A DNA stretch of 64,000 nt from DATEDA01 sp963789885 (GCA_963789885.1 CAWBNB010000047.1:86555-150554), one strand, 5' to 3'; shown: positions 43,485 to 52,406, numbered from the stretch's first letter. Translations and numbers: made by a program. Notes: a model not told the origin generated them from the letters alone.

Positions 43485-44534
43485 ATGACGATTCGTTATC
43501 CGGCGCCCGCGCTCCGCACCTTCGCGTCGCAGCTCGCCCAGCGGGCCGGGCTTGCTGCCGACCGCGCCGAAGACGTCGCTGGCATCCTGGTGGAAGCCGA
43601 CCTGATGGGGCATACCACGCACGGGCTGCAGCTCCTCGGGCCGTACCTCAAGTCGCTCGAGGACGGGACGATGACCGCGGCGGGCCAGCCGCAGGTCGTC
43701 ACGGATCGCGGCGCGGCGGTGACGTGGGACGGCAACTTCTTGCCGGGACCCTGGCTCGTGCTGCGGGCGATGGGCGTCGCGTTCGCGCGTCTGCCCGAGC
43801 ACCCGGTGGTGACGGTCGCGATCCGGCGCTCCCATCACATCGGTTGTCTCGCCGCCTACCTGAAGCGGGCGACCGACCGCGGCTTCGCGATGCTCCTCCT
43901 CTGCTCGGATCCTTCGGTGGCGTCGGTCGCTCCGTTCGGCGGGATCGCCGGACGCTATACGCCGAACCCGCTCGCGTTCGGGTTCCCGACCGACGGGCTG
44001 CCGGTACTGATCGACATCAGCGCATCGACGACCACCAACGGGCTCGTCGGACGGCTGAACCGCGCGGGGCAGGGCGAACGCCTCGGCGGTCGGTGGCTCG
44101 TCGACAATCGAGGCGAGGCGACCGACGATCCGGCGGCGTTTCTCACCGATCCGCCGGGCGCGATCCTGCCGCTCGGCGGCATGGACCTCGGGCACAAAGG
44201 CTTCGGGCTCGGGCTGCTGGTCGAGGCGCTGACTTCGGCGCTCACCGGCTATGGCCGCGCCGACGGCGAACGACGCTGGGGCGCATCGGTCTTCATTCAG
44301 CTGATCGATCCGGCGGCGTTCGGCGGGCGAGACGGGTTCGTGCGCGAGGCGGGCTGGCTCGCCGCGGCCTGCCGCACGGCGCCGGTGAAGCCGGGCGCGC
44401 CGCCGGTGCGCATGCCCGGCGAACGGGCCCTGAAGCTGCGCGAGCAGCGGCTCGCCGAAGGGGTCCCGCTGCACGCGGAGATCATGCCCGCGCTCGCGCC
44501 CTGGGCGAAGAAGCTCGGCGTCGCCATGCCGTAG
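43485..44534 (+). CDS. Ldh family (malate/L-sulfolactate/L-lactate dehydrogenase type) oxidoreductase
   Basis: NAD(P)-dependent 2-hydroxyacid dehydrogenase of the Ldh_2 family, 349 aa, not related to classical LDH/MDH. Motifs: DLMGHTTHGLQLLGPYL, IRRSHHIGCLAAYLKRA, GGIAGRYTPNPLAFGFPTDG, LIDISASTTTNGLV and GHKGFGLGLLVEALTSALTG. The conserved His of SHHIG acts in catalysis in this family. The substrate cannot be read from sequence. It opens an accessory catabolic stretch that includes a PanB-like protein and a TRAP system. Confidence 0.9.
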   Translation: MTIRYPAPALRTFASQLAQRAGLAADRAEDVAGILVEADLMGHTTHGLQLLGPYLKSLEDGTMTAAGQPQVVTDRGAAVTWDGNFLPGPWLVLRAMGVAFARLPEHPVVTVAIRRSHHIGCLAAYLKRATDRGFAMLLLCSDPSVASVAPFGGIAGRYTPNPLAFGFPTDGLPVLIDISASTTTNGLVGRLNRAGQGERLGGRWLVDNRGEATDDPAAFLTDPPGAILPLGGMDLGHKGFGLGLLVEALTSALTGYGRADGERRWGASVFIQLIDPAAFGGRDGFVREAGWLAAACRTAPVKPGAPPVRMPGERALKLREQRLAEGVPLHAEIMPALAPWAKKLGVAMP

Positions 44535-44568
44535 CGCCGCGCACTCCGTAGCGCGCGTCGCCGCGGCG

Positions 44569-44591
44569 TTGATATACTGGTGGCATATCAA
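44569..44591. promoter_or_regulatory. Candidate GntR-family operator before the PanB-like gene
   Basis: The inverted repeat TTGATAT (44569-44575) / ATATCAA (44585-44591) with a 9-base spacer lies 22 bp before the PanB-like ATG. A -10-like TATACT (44573-44578) is inside it. A GntR-type regulator is encoded just downstream, so an operator for it is plausible. Confidence 0.5.
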
Positions 44592-44613
44592 CCGCATCCC
44601 CAAGGAGGCGACC

Positions 44614-45486
44614 ATGGCCGCGGCGCCGGAGCGCAAGAAGCGCACGATCACCGAGATCCGCGACTCGAAGAAGACCGGCGAGAAGATGGTCTACACGTCG
44701 GTCCTCGACTACACCTCGGCGAAATGGGCGGAGGCGGCCGGCGTCGACGTGTGCGTGGTCGGCGACAGCCTGGCGATGACCTGCCACGGTCACCCGAGCA
44801 CGATCCCGGCGACGATGGACATGATGGTGCTGCACGCGGCCGCGGTGCGCCGCGGCGCTCCGAGCACGTTCGTCCTCGGTTGCATGCCCTACCAGAGCTA
44901 CAACACGATCGACCGCGCGCTCGCCAACGCGACGCGGTTCATGCAGGACGCGCTGTGCGACGCGGTGAAGCCCCAGGGCGGCAAGTCGCAGGCGCACATC
45001 CTCAAGGCGCTCGTCGATGCGGGCATTCCGACCGCCTCGCACATCGGCCTCACGCCGCACACGATCGCGATGTTCGGCGGCTTCAAGATCCAGGGCCGGA
45101 CCGCGGACGCGGCGATGAAGATCCTCGAGGACGCGTTCGCGATCCAGGATGCGGGCTGCTTCATGCTCGAGTTCGAGGCGGTGCCGGCGAAGATCGCCAG
45201 AGTGATCTCGCAGCAACTCGAGATTCCCACCATCGGCATCGGCGCCGGCGTGGGGACCGACGGACAGATCCTGCTCTCGTACGACCTCCTCGGCGTGTTC
45301 ACCGACTTCAAGCCGAAATTCACCAAGCGCTACGCCAACGTCACCGAGGTCGCGGTCGCGGGGCTCAGGGCTTACGTCGCCGACGTCAAGGCGGGCACGT
45401 TCCCCGACGACGACCACAGCTACACGGTGGACGACAAGGAGTACGAGCGATTCCTCGGCCTCGTCGAAAAGCGCCGGCACGCGTAA
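44614..45486 (+). CDS. PanB-like protein (ketopantoate hydroxymethyltransferase family) with altered metal site
   Basis: TIM-barrel protein of the PanB family, 290 aa from an ATG with AAGGAGG upstream. It keeps VVGDSLAMTCHGHPSTIP (first metal Asp), AAAVRRGAPS, SHIGLTPHTIAMFGGFK, the Glu of FEAVPAKIA and IGIGAGVGTDGQIL. But where E. coli PanB has ADLPF with the second metal Asp84, this protein has GCMPY, and the KIEGG motif is KPQGG. By memory-based alignment two metal-site acids are lost. It sits with a GntR regulator in a catabolic setting, not with panC, so it probably does another C-C bond reaction on a 2-oxo acid. Confidence 0.82.
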   Translation: MAAAPERKKRTITEIRDSKKTGEKMVYTSVLDYTSAKWAEAAGVDVCVVGDSLAMTCHGHPSTIPATMDMMVLHAAAVRRGAPSTFVLGCMPYQSYNTIDRALANATRFMQDALCDAVKPQGGKSQAHILKALVDAGIPTASHIGLTPHTIAMFGGFKIQGRTADAAMKILEDAFAIQDAGCFMLEFEAVPAKIARVISQQLEIPTIGIGAGVGTDGQILLSYDLLGVFTDFKPKFTKRYANVTEVAVAGLRAYVADVKAGTFPDDDHSYTVDDKEYERFLGLVEKRRHA

Positions 45487-45545
45487 GGGCGCGCGCGGCG
45501 GGCGCGCAGTCGCTCACCGACCGCGCGTACACCGCGCTCGAGGAG

Positions 45546-46145
45546 ATGATCGTGCGCCTGGAGCTTCCGCCGGGCGGCGCGGTGTCGGAAGCGATGCTCT
45601 CGGAGCGGCTCGGCATCGGCCGCACGCCGATCCGCGAGGCGCTGCAGCGGCTCGGGCGCGAGCGGCTGGTGCAGATCCTCCCGCGCCGCGGGGTGATCGT
45701 CTCCGACATCAACGTCAAGGCGCAGCTGCGGTTGCTCGAAGTGCGGCGCGAGGTCGAGCGGCTGGTGGCGCGGAGCGCCGCGCGGCGCGCGAGTCAGGAG
45801 GAGCGCGCGCGGTTCGCCGAGCTCGCGAAGGCGTTCGAGCGCGCCGCACGCACCAACGACGACGTCGCCTTCCTGCGCATCGACCGCGAGTTCAACGAGC
45901 TCTGCCTCGAGACGGCGCGCAACGAGTTCGCAGCCACCGCGATGCAGCACATGGCGGCGTTGTCGCGCCGGTTCTGGTACCTGCACTACAAGCAGGCGGC
46001 AGACATGCCGGAGACGGCAAAGCTGCACGCCGACATCGCCCGCGCCATCGCCAACGGCGACGCCGATGCCGCGGCGAAGGCGGCCGATGCGCTGCTGGAC
46101 AATATCGACGCGTTCACGCGGAACACCGTCAGCACCGACTTCTGA
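45546..46145 (+). CDS. GntR family (FadR/FCD-type) transcriptional regulator, start uncertain
   Basis: Winged-helix regulator with a helical FCD effector domain (about RREVERLVARSAARRASQEE, LRIDREFNELCLETARNE, LHADIARAIANGDADAAAKA). The helix-turn-helix is PGGAVSEAMLSERLGIGRTPIREALQ split over residues from about 45567. Homologous sequence (SLTDRAYTALEEMIV) begins before the first in-frame ATG at 45546, at about 45519, yet no ATG, GTG or TTG exists in any frame between 45430 and 45545. Either the first helix is truncated, an unusual start codon is used, or a base is missing or surplus here. It follows the PanB-like gene directly and probably controls this locus. Confidence 0.75.
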   Translation: MIVRLELPPGGAVSEAMLSERLGIGRTPIREALQRLGRERLVQILPRRGVIVSDINVKAQLRLLEVRREVERLVARSAARRASQEERARFAELAKAFERAARTNDDVAFLRIDREFNELCLETARNEFAATAMQHMAALSRRFWYLHYKQAADMPETAKLHADIARAIANGDADAAAKAADALLDNIDAFTRNTVSTDF

Positions 46146-46296
46146 AGCCGCCGTGCGGCAGCGCAGCAAAGAGCCCTCGACAGGGCCCTAGACATACGGC
46201 TAACATATCAGCGAACCAGGCGACGCCAGCGGCACCCGGAGCAGCGACACTCCCAACATCGGCCCAACACCCAGGCGCAATTCACGGAGATTCCCC

Positions 46297-47121
46297 ATGG
46301 CAGAGCTCGTCGACCGCCACAACCCGTCCGAGCGGCAGCTCAAGTTCCGCGCGCAGTACCAGGCGCAGATCCATCCGCTCTACAGCGGCCCGGTCCACAT
46401 CGGTGTCATCTACCTCGTCGGGCTGTCGGTGATCGGCTGGTGCGTCTCGCACCTGGACGGGGCGACCTGGGAATGGCTGCTAGTGATACCGGTGTTCTTC
46501 TTTTCGAACCTGTTCGAGTGGTGGATCCACAAGTACGTCATGCACCGGCTGGTCGACGTGTGGGCCCTGCGCGCGATCTACGACCGGCACACGCGCCAGC
46601 ATCACCAGTACTTCACCGACAGCGAGATGTCGGTCGGCTCGACCCGCGAGTGGCGCATCATCTTCTTTCCGTGGCGCGCCCTGTTCACGTTCATGGTGCT
46701 CGGCACGCCGTTCGCGATCGCGCTCGGCTACCTGGTCAACCCGAACGCGGGCTACATCCTGATGGTGACGATCGTCGGCCAGTACCTCATCTACGAGACC
46801 TTCCACTACTGCTGCCACGTGCGCGACAACTGGTTCGTGCGTTACATGCCGTTCGTCAACACCATCCGGCGGCATCACACCGCGCATCACAACTTCGGGA
46901 TCATGATGGGGTACAACCTCAACCTGACCTTTCCGATCGCCGACTGGGTGATGGGTACGAGCGACGTCAAGCGGAGCCTGCTCGGCACGCTCTTCAACGG
47001 CTACAACGAGGACCACGTGCGGCCCGAGCTCAAGCCCACGATCGAGCGCTTCCGGCGCCCGGACGCGCCGGTCACGATCGACGGTCCGATCGTCGAGCCC
47101 GGCGGGCATCAGCCGGCCTGA
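46297..47121 (+). CDS. Fatty acid hydroxylase / sterol desaturase superfamily protein
   Basis: Integral-membrane di-iron oxygenase, 274 aa, with about four membrane segments. The His motifs that bind iron are present: HKYVMH, HTRQHHQYF, HYCCH and HHTAHHN. The substrate may be a lipid or another hydrophobic compound. It begins 150 bp after the GntR gene and is followed 31 bp later by the TRAP receptor gene, so it may be expressed with the transporter. Confidence 0.87.
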   Translation: MAELVDRHNPSERQLKFRAQYQAQIHPLYSGPVHIGVIYLVGLSVIGWCVSHLDGATWEWLLVIPVFFFSNLFEWWIHKYVMHRLVDVWALRAIYDRHTRQHHQYFTDSEMSVGSTREWRIIFFPWRALFTFMVLGTPFAIALGYLVNPNAGYILMVTIVGQYLIYETFHYCCHVRDNWFVRYMPFVNTIRRHHTAHHNFGIMMGYNLNLTFPIADWVMGTSDVKRSLLGTLFNGYNEDHVRPELKPTIERFRRPDAPVTIDGPIVEPGGHQPA

Positions 47122-47152
47122 ACGGCAAGATCACCACCAGGAGGAGGGAGCA

Positions 47153-48214
47153 ATGAAGAAGCGCGATTTCCTGAAGGCCGGCGCGGGTGCCGGTCTCGTA
47201 CTTCCCGCCGTCGCGGCCGCGCAGTCCGGGCCGACCTACAACTGGAAGATGGCGACCGGCTGGCCCGGCGGGCCGCTGATGGACATCGGCGCGAAGGCGT
47301 TCGCCGAGAAGATGGAGATGTTGTCGGGCGGGCGCTTCAAGATCCAGACCTTCCCCGGCGGCGCGCTCGGCAACGCGCTCAAGGTCCCCGAAACGGTGAA
47401 GAACGGCATCGCCGAATGCGGCCACACCTGGATGGGGTACGACTGGGGCAAGGACCCGACCACCGTGCTCTTCGGCGGCTACGCCGGCTCGTTCGACACC
47501 GAGCGCATGCTGCACTGGATCTACGAGGCCGGCGGCCTCGACATGCAGCGCCAGTTCCGCGACGACACGGAAGGCGTCTATTCGACGGTGCTCTTCATCC
47601 GCACCGCCGAGGTCTTCCTGCATTCGCGCAAACCGGTCAAGACGCTCGCGGATCTGAAAGGCCTGAAGCTCCGCACCGCCGGCGCCTGGCTCGAGATGGC
47701 GAAGGAGCTCGGCGCCGCGCCGGTGACCACCGCCGGCGGCGACGTCTATCCGATGCTCGAGCGCGGTGCGATCGACGCGACCGAGTGGGGCACGCTGTGG
47801 GAGAACATCCCGCCCGGGTTCTACAAGGTCGCGAAGTACCTGATCTATCCGGGCGTGCACCAGCCCACCGCGCCGTTCGAGTTGGTGATCAACAAGGACG
47901 CCTGGAACAAGCTCTCCCCGGCCGACAAGCGGCTGGTCGAGACGGTCGCGAAGCTGGTGACGTTCGAGAGCTGGCTCAAGATCGGCCAGGAGGACGCCAA
48001 GTCGCTCGACTTCTACAAGAAGGCGGGCAACACCATCATCGAGCTCGACCCCGAGGTGCAGTACGCCGGCCGCAAGATCGGCCTCGACTGGGCCGACCGG
48101 GTCGCGAAGGAAAACAAGTACCCCTGGTTCGCCAAGGTCCTGAAGAGCCAGCAGGAGTTCGAGGTGCAATGGAAGGGTTCGGAAGGCTGGCGCAAGGTCA
48201 AGGTGAAAGACTGA
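47153..48214 (+). CDS. TRAP transporter substrate-binding protein, DctP/TakP family
   Basis: Periplasmic receptor, 353 aa, with a signal (MKKRDFLKAGAGAGLVLPA, cleavage near AAAQS). It resembles the TakP-like branch that binds 2-oxo acids: YNWKMATGWPGGP, FPGGALGNALKVPETVKNG, LKGLKLRTAGAWLEMAKELG and TEWGTLWENIPPGFYKVAK. In TRAP receptors an Arg in the LKLRT strand binds the carboxylate. It is expressed with, but separated by a terminator from, the two membrane subunits. Confidence 0.93.
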   Translation: MKKRDFLKAGAGAGLVLPAVAAAQSGPTYNWKMATGWPGGPLMDIGAKAFAEKMEMLSGGRFKIQTFPGGALGNALKVPETVKNGIAECGHTWMGYDWGKDPTTVLFGGYAGSFDTERMLHWIYEAGGLDMQRQFRDDTEGVYSTVLFIRTAEVFLHSRKPVKTLADLKGLKLRTAGAWLEMAKELGAAPVTTAGGDVYPMLERGAIDATEWGTLWENIPPGFYKVAKYLIYPGVHQPTAPFELVINKDAWNKLSPADKRLVETVAKLVTFESWLKIGQEDAKSLDFYKKAGNTIIELDPEVQYAGRKIGLDWADRVAKENKYPWFAKVLKSQQEFEVQWKGSEGWRKVKVKD

Positions 48215-48232
48215 CCCGGGGCGCGGACGAAG

Positions 48233-48263
48233 ACGGGGCGCGGCGCTCGCGCCCCGTTTTTTT
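48233..48263 (+). terminator. Intrinsic terminator between the TRAP receptor and permease genes
   Basis: ACGGGGCGCG (48233-48242) pairs perfectly with CGCGCCCCGT (48248-48257) around a 5-base loop and runs into seven T's (48257-48263). It is a textbook terminator inside an operon; partial read-through would keep the receptor more abundant than the permease. Confidence 0.9.
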
Positions 48264-48295
48264 GTTGCGCCGGAGGTTGCACAGGGACGCGGGCC

Positions 48296-48796
48296 GTGGA
48301 CGGCTTCATCCGGAGCATCGAACGCATCACGACGAGCGTCGGCATCATGGCGTCGTTTGCCATCGTGCCGCTCGTGATCGCGACCTGCTACGAGGTGCTC
48401 GCGCGCTATCTCTTCGGCGCGCCGACGATCTGGGCCTACGAGATCGGCTACACGCTCACCGGCTCGCACTTCCTGCTCGGCATGGCGTACACGCTTGCGG
48501 TGGGTGCGCACATCCGCATCGACATCTTCAGCGGCAAGTTCACGACGCGTGCCCGCGCGGTGATCGATCTTGGCGCCTACGCGGTCATGCTGCCGCTGCT
48601 GGTCTGGCTCTCGTACGCGCTGTTCCAGCACCTCGCCATCGGCTACCTCCGCGGCGAGCACAGCGGCCAGTCGGCGATGAACCTGCCGGTCTGGCCGTTC
48701 CGGATCGTGTTCTTCGTCGCGTTCACGCTGCTCGCCCTCCAGGTCCTCGCCGAGGTCGTCAAGACGCTGCGCGCCCTGCGGAGCCGAAGCGGGTAG
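48296..48796 (+). CDS. TRAP transporter small membrane subunit DctQ
   Basis: 166-residue protein with four membrane helices, typical of DctQ: ITTSVGIMASFAIVPLVIATC, ARYLFGAPTIWAYEIGYTLTG, HIRIDIFSGKFTTRARAVID and LPVWPFRIVFFVAFTLLALQ. The GTG start is 33 bp after the terminator T-run. The stop codon touches the ATG of the large subunit. Confidence 0.92.
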   Translation: MDGFIRSIERITTSVGIMASFAIVPLVIATCYEVLARYLFGAPTIWAYEIGYTLTGSHFLLGMAYTLAVGAHIRIDIFSGKFTTRARAVIDLGAYAVMLPLLVWLSYALFQHLAIGYLRGEHSGQSAMNLPVWPFRIVFFVAFTLLALQVLAEVVKTLRALRSRSG

Positions 48797-50116
48797 ATGG
48801 ACTACCTGCCGTTCCTGATGCTGCCGGTCGCCTTCGTCCTGATGTTCCTCGGCGTCCAGGTGGCGTTCTCGATGATGATCACCGCGGTGCTGTTCGGCCT
48901 GGCGATCTTCGGCGACCGGGTCGTTTTCCAGTTCATCGAGAAGATCGAGGACATCTCCTCGAACTTCGTGTTCGCGGCGGTCCCGCTCTTCGTGTTCATG
49001 GGCGCGATGCTCGAGAAGTCCGGCATCGCCGACAAGCTGTTCGAGGCGATCCACATCTGGACGCGGCGCCTGCCCGGCGGGCTCGCGCTCGCGACGGTCA
49101 CGATGTGCATCTTCTTCGCCGCGTCGTCGGGAGTCATCGGCGCCACCGAGTCGGTGGTGGGCCTGCTCACCATCCCGATCATGCTGCGCTACGGCTACGA
49201 CAAGCCGCTCATCTCCGGCACGATCTGCGCCGGCGGATCGCTCGGCACGATCATTCCACCGTCGGTCGTGGCGGTCGTGATGGGGCCACTCGCGAACCAG
49301 TCGGTGGGCGACCTGCTCTACGGAATGGTGTTTCCCGGACTGATCATGGCCGGGCTCTATCTCGTGTACATCCTGGGGCTGTGCATCGCGCGGCCCGAGG
49401 CCGGCCCGCGCATCCCGCACGAGCCCGGGGAGCCGAGCATCGCGGAGAAGCTCTGGATCTCGACGCGGAACATGGTGCCGCCGGTATTCATGATCTTCGC
49501 CGTCCTCGGCTCGATCCTGCTCGGGTGGGCCTCACCGACCGAGGCGGCGGCGGTCGGGGCACTCTGCTCGGTGCTGCTCACCATGCTCTACCGGCACTTC
49601 ACCTGGGGCGGGCTCTACGAGGCGCTGATCAAGACGCTCCAGATCACCACCATGATCATGACCGTGCTGCTGGCCGGGACGCTCTTCACCGGCGTCTTCA
49701 TCGGCGGTGGCGGCATCAACACCGCGAGCCAGCTGATCGCAAGAATGGCGCTCTCGCCCTGGATGCTGCTCGGTCTCATGATGACGATCATCTTCGTCGC
49801 CGGCTTTTTTCTCGACTGGATCTCGATCGTCCTCATCTTCGTGCCGCTGTTCACGCCGCTCGTAGTGCAGGCCGGCTTCGATCCGGTGTGGTTCTGCGTC
49901 CTGTTCCTGATCATGATCCAGACGAGCTACCTGACGCCGCCGATGGCGCCCGCGATCTTCTATCTGCGGGCGGTCGCGCCGGTGGAGATCACTATCGCCC
50001 ACATGTACCGCGGCGTCGTGCCGTTCATCGCGCTGCAGTGCCTCACGCTCGTGGTCGCCATGGTTTTCCCGCGGACCGTCACGTGGCTGCCGACCGTGAT
50101 GCTGCAGTTCCGGTGA
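48797..50116 (+). CDS. TRAP transporter large membrane subunit DctM
   Basis: Twelve-helix permease of 439 aa in the DctM family. Motifs: FMGAMLEKSGIADKLFEAI, FFAASSGVIGATESVVGLL, SGTICAGGSLGTIIPPSVVAV, GWASPTEAAAVGALCSVLL and LTPPMAPAIFYLRAVAP. The Na+/substrate route in this family runs through the re-entrant Gly/Ser-rich segments seen here. Directly adjacent to dctQ. Confidence 0.94.
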   Translation: MDYLPFLMLPVAFVLMFLGVQVAFSMMITAVLFGLAIFGDRVVFQFIEKIEDISSNFVFAAVPLFVFMGAMLEKSGIADKLFEAIHIWTRRLPGGLALATVTMCIFFAASSGVIGATESVVGLLTIPIMLRYGYDKPLISGTICAGGSLGTIIPPSVVAVVMGPLANQSVGDLLYGMVFPGLIMAGLYLVYILGLCIARPEAGPRIPHEPGEPSIAEKLWISTRNMVPPVFMIFAVLGSILLGWASPTEAAAVGALCSVLLTMLYRHFTWGGLYEALIKTLQITTMIMTVLLAGTLFTGVFIGGGGINTASQLIARMALSPWMLLGLMMTIIFVAGFFLDWISIVLIFVPLFTPLVVQAGFDPVWFCVLFLIMIQTSYLTPPMAPAIFYLRAVAPVEITIAHMYRGVVPFIALQCLTLVVAMVFPRTVTWLPTVMLQFR

Positions 50117-50126
50117 GGAGGCGCAA

Positions 50127-51479
50127 ATGACCCTTGCCATCGACCGGCGTGCCGGCTTCCGGCTCGAGACCGACGTCCTGGTCGCGGGCGGCGGCGCGGC
50201 CGGCGTCGCGGCAGCGGTGACCGCTGCGCGCCAGGGCCGCAAGGTCACGCTGGTGGAGCGCTACGGCTTCTGCGGCGGCGGTGCGGTGGCAGGCATGTCC
50301 GGAACGGTGTGCGGCCTGTACGCCGCGAGCGGCGATCCGGACGCGCGACCCGAGCAGGTGGTGTTCGGATTCGCCGACGAGTTCGTGCGGCTGCTCGAGC
50401 GCCGGGGCGGGCTCACCGCGCCGGTGCGGTACGGCAAGACGTACACGCGCGTGCACGACCCGCTCGTCTGGCGCGAGGTCGCCGACCATGTGCTCCGCGA
50501 GGCCGGGGTGCAGGTGCTCTTCCATACCACGGTCACCGGTGCGCTGCTCGACGGCGATCGCGTCGCGGGTCTCGCTGCGTACTCCAAGGAAGGACCGCTC
50601 GAGCTGCGCGCGCGGATCACGGTCGACGCGAGCGGCGATGCGGACGTCGTCGCGATGGCGGGCTTGCCGTCGTTCGTCGGAGACGACGGGCGGGTGCAGA
50701 ACCCGACGATGATCTTCCGTCTCGGCGGGGTGGACACCGAGCGGTTCCTGCGCGCATACGGCACCGACACCATCATGCCGGAGCAGATCTCCGAGCTCCT
50801 GCGCCGGCACAACGGGAAGGGCTACTTCCTCCCGCGCGCCAAGATCTGGCTGTTCACGACCACCCGTCCGCACGAGCTGCTGTGCAACTGCACGCGCGTC
50901 CTCGGGCCCGACGGCCGCGAGCTGAACACGCTCTACGCCCGCGATTTCACCGACGCCGAGCTCGAAGGTCGCCGGCAGGTGCGGGAGTACGCGCGCTTCT
51001 TCCGCGACCATCTCGCCGGCTGCGAGCAGTCGTTCGTCGTCGACACCGGGACCCAGGTCGGCGTGCGGCAGACGCGGCAGGCACGCGGCGTGGCGACGCT
51101 CGCCAACGCGGACATCCTCGCCGGCCGCAAGCGCGCCGACGGCATCGCCCGCTCGCCGTGGCCGATCGAGCTCCACGCGGGCGCCAAGCCGCGCGTCGAG
51201 TGGCTGCTCGAGGACTGGTACGAAGTGCCGTTCGGGTGCTTCGTGCCGGCGCGCGGCGAGGGCCTGCTCGTCGCCGGCCGGTGCCTGTCGGCCGAACACG
51301 AAGCCGTCGCGTCCGCGCGCGTGACGGCACAATGCTTCTCGTACGGCCACGCGATCGGCCATGCCGCCGCGCTGTGCCTCGACGCCGGCATCGAGCCCCG
51401 CGTCCTCGACGGACGCGAAGTGCGCGATCGGCTGAACCGCGACGGCGCCCGGCTGGACGCCGAAGCGACTTTGACCTGA
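50127..51479 (+). CDS. FAD-dependent oxidoreductase of unknown substrate
   Basis: 450-residue flavoprotein of the FAD_oxidored type. The N-terminal Rossmann motif is VLVAGGGAAGVAAAVTAARQG, followed by VERYGFCGGGAVAGM. A second FAD contact is TVDASGDADVVAMAG, and the end reads GLLVAGRCLSAEHEAVASAR and GHAIGHAAALCLDAG. It starts 10 bp after dctM and precedes a PhyH dioxygenase, so it probably acts on the compound imported by the TRAP system or its product. Confidence 0.88.
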   Translation: MTLAIDRRAGFRLETDVLVAGGGAAGVAAAVTAARQGRKVTLVERYGFCGGGAVAGMSGTVCGLYAASGDPDARPEQVVFGFADEFVRLLERRGGLTAPVRYGKTYTRVHDPLVWREVADHVLREAGVQVLFHTTVTGALLDGDRVAGLAAYSKEGPLELRARITVDASGDADVVAMAGLPSFVGDDGRVQNPTMIFRLGGVDTERFLRAYGTDTIMPEQISELLRRHNGKGYFLPRAKIWLFTTTRPHELLCNCTRVLGPDGRELNTLYARDFTDAELEGRRQVREYARFFRDHLAGCEQSFVVDTGTQVGVRQTRQARGVATLANADILAGRKRADGIARSPWPIELHAGAKPRVEWLLEDWYEVPFGCFVPARGEGLLVAGRCLSAEHEAVASARVTAQCFSYGHAIGHAAALCLDAGIEPRVLDGREVRDRLNRDGARLDAEATLT

Positions 51480-51490
51480 AAGGAACCATC

Positions 51491-52402
51491 ATGACCCCCG
51501 AACAGGTGCTCGCCATACCGCCCAGGGTGCTGACGCAGTCGCAGCGCGAGTTCTACTTTCGCGAGGGCTACATCCTGCTCGAGCGGGCGATCGGCGACGA
51601 CTGGATCCGCGCCTTGCGTGCCGCTACCGAGGAGATGGTGGAGCGCTCGCGCAAGGTCACGAAGTCGGACAAGATCTTCGACCTCGAGCCGGCGCACCGC
51701 CCCGATGCTCCGCGGCTGCGGCGGGTTTCGAATCCGGTCGAGCACCATCCCGTCTTCTGGGAATACGTCACGAAGTCTCCGATCGGCGACATCGTGGCGG
51801 ACCTCGTCGGCCCGAACGTCAAGTTCCACCATTCGAAGCTGAATTACAAATGGGCGCAGGGCGGCGAAGAGGTGAAGTGGCACTACGACATCAGCTTCTG
51901 GCCGCACACGAACTACTCGCCGCTCACCGTCGGCACCTATCTCTACGACTGCGGCATGGACAACGGCCCGCTCGGCGTGCTGCCGCGCAGCCACGAGCTG
52001 GACCCGATGCTCTCGCAGTACGACGGCCGCGGCCAGTGGACCGGGTGCCTGAGCGACGAGGACGTCGCGAAGCTCGACGTGGCGAAGACCGTGTATCTCA
52101 CCGGTCCCGCCGGCTCGCTCACCATCCACAACTGCCGGACGCTGCACTCGTCGCCGCGCAACATGTCCGACACCGGACGGCCGCTGCTGCTCAACACCCT
52201 CACGTCGGCGGACGCGTTCCCGTACACGGTGAACCCGATCCGGCCCAAGCACGACCAGACCATCATCCGCGGCGAGCGTGCGGCCTGGGCGCACCACGAT
52301 CCGCGCCCGTGCCTCCTGCCGCCGGATTGGTCGGCCGGCTACACGTCGATCTTCGCCCTGCAGCAGGGGGAAGAGCAGGAGGCCGCGGCTTCCGCGATTT
52401 GA
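51491..52402 (+). CDS. Phytanoyl-CoA dioxygenase (PhyH) family protein
   Basis: Fe(II)/2-oxoglutarate dioxygenase, 303 aa. Iron ligands are His131 and Asp133 in KWHYDISFW and a distal His (213 or 219) in TIHNCRTLHSS; Arg230 fits 2-oxoglutarate binding. GPLGVLPRSHELDPM is the usual PhyH strand. It follows the FAD oxidoreductase by 11 bp, with a purine-rich AAAGGAA before its ATG. Substrate unknown; halogenase-like members also exist but normally lack the Asp ligand. Confidence 0.9.
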   Translation: MTPEQVLAIPPRVLTQSQREFYFREGYILLERAIGDDWIRALRAATEEMVERSRKVTKSDKIFDLEPAHRPDAPRLRRVSNPVEHHPVFWEYVTKSPIGDIVADLVGPNVKFHHSKLNYKWAQGGEEVKWHYDISFWPHTNYSPLTVGTYLYDCGMDNGPLGVLPRSHELDPMLSQYDGRGQWTGCLSDEDVAKLDVAKTVYLTGPAGSLTIHNCRTLHSSPRNMSDTGRPLLLNTLTSADAFPYTVNPIRPKHDQTIIRGERAAWAHHDPRPCLLPPDWSAGYTSIFALQQGEEQEAAASAI

Positions 52403-52406
52403 CGCC

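Noticed and set aside
46173..46186. GCCCT/AGGGC mini-hairpin after the GntR gene as terminator
   Set aside because: The stem is only 5 bp and has no T-run, too weak to report as a feature.
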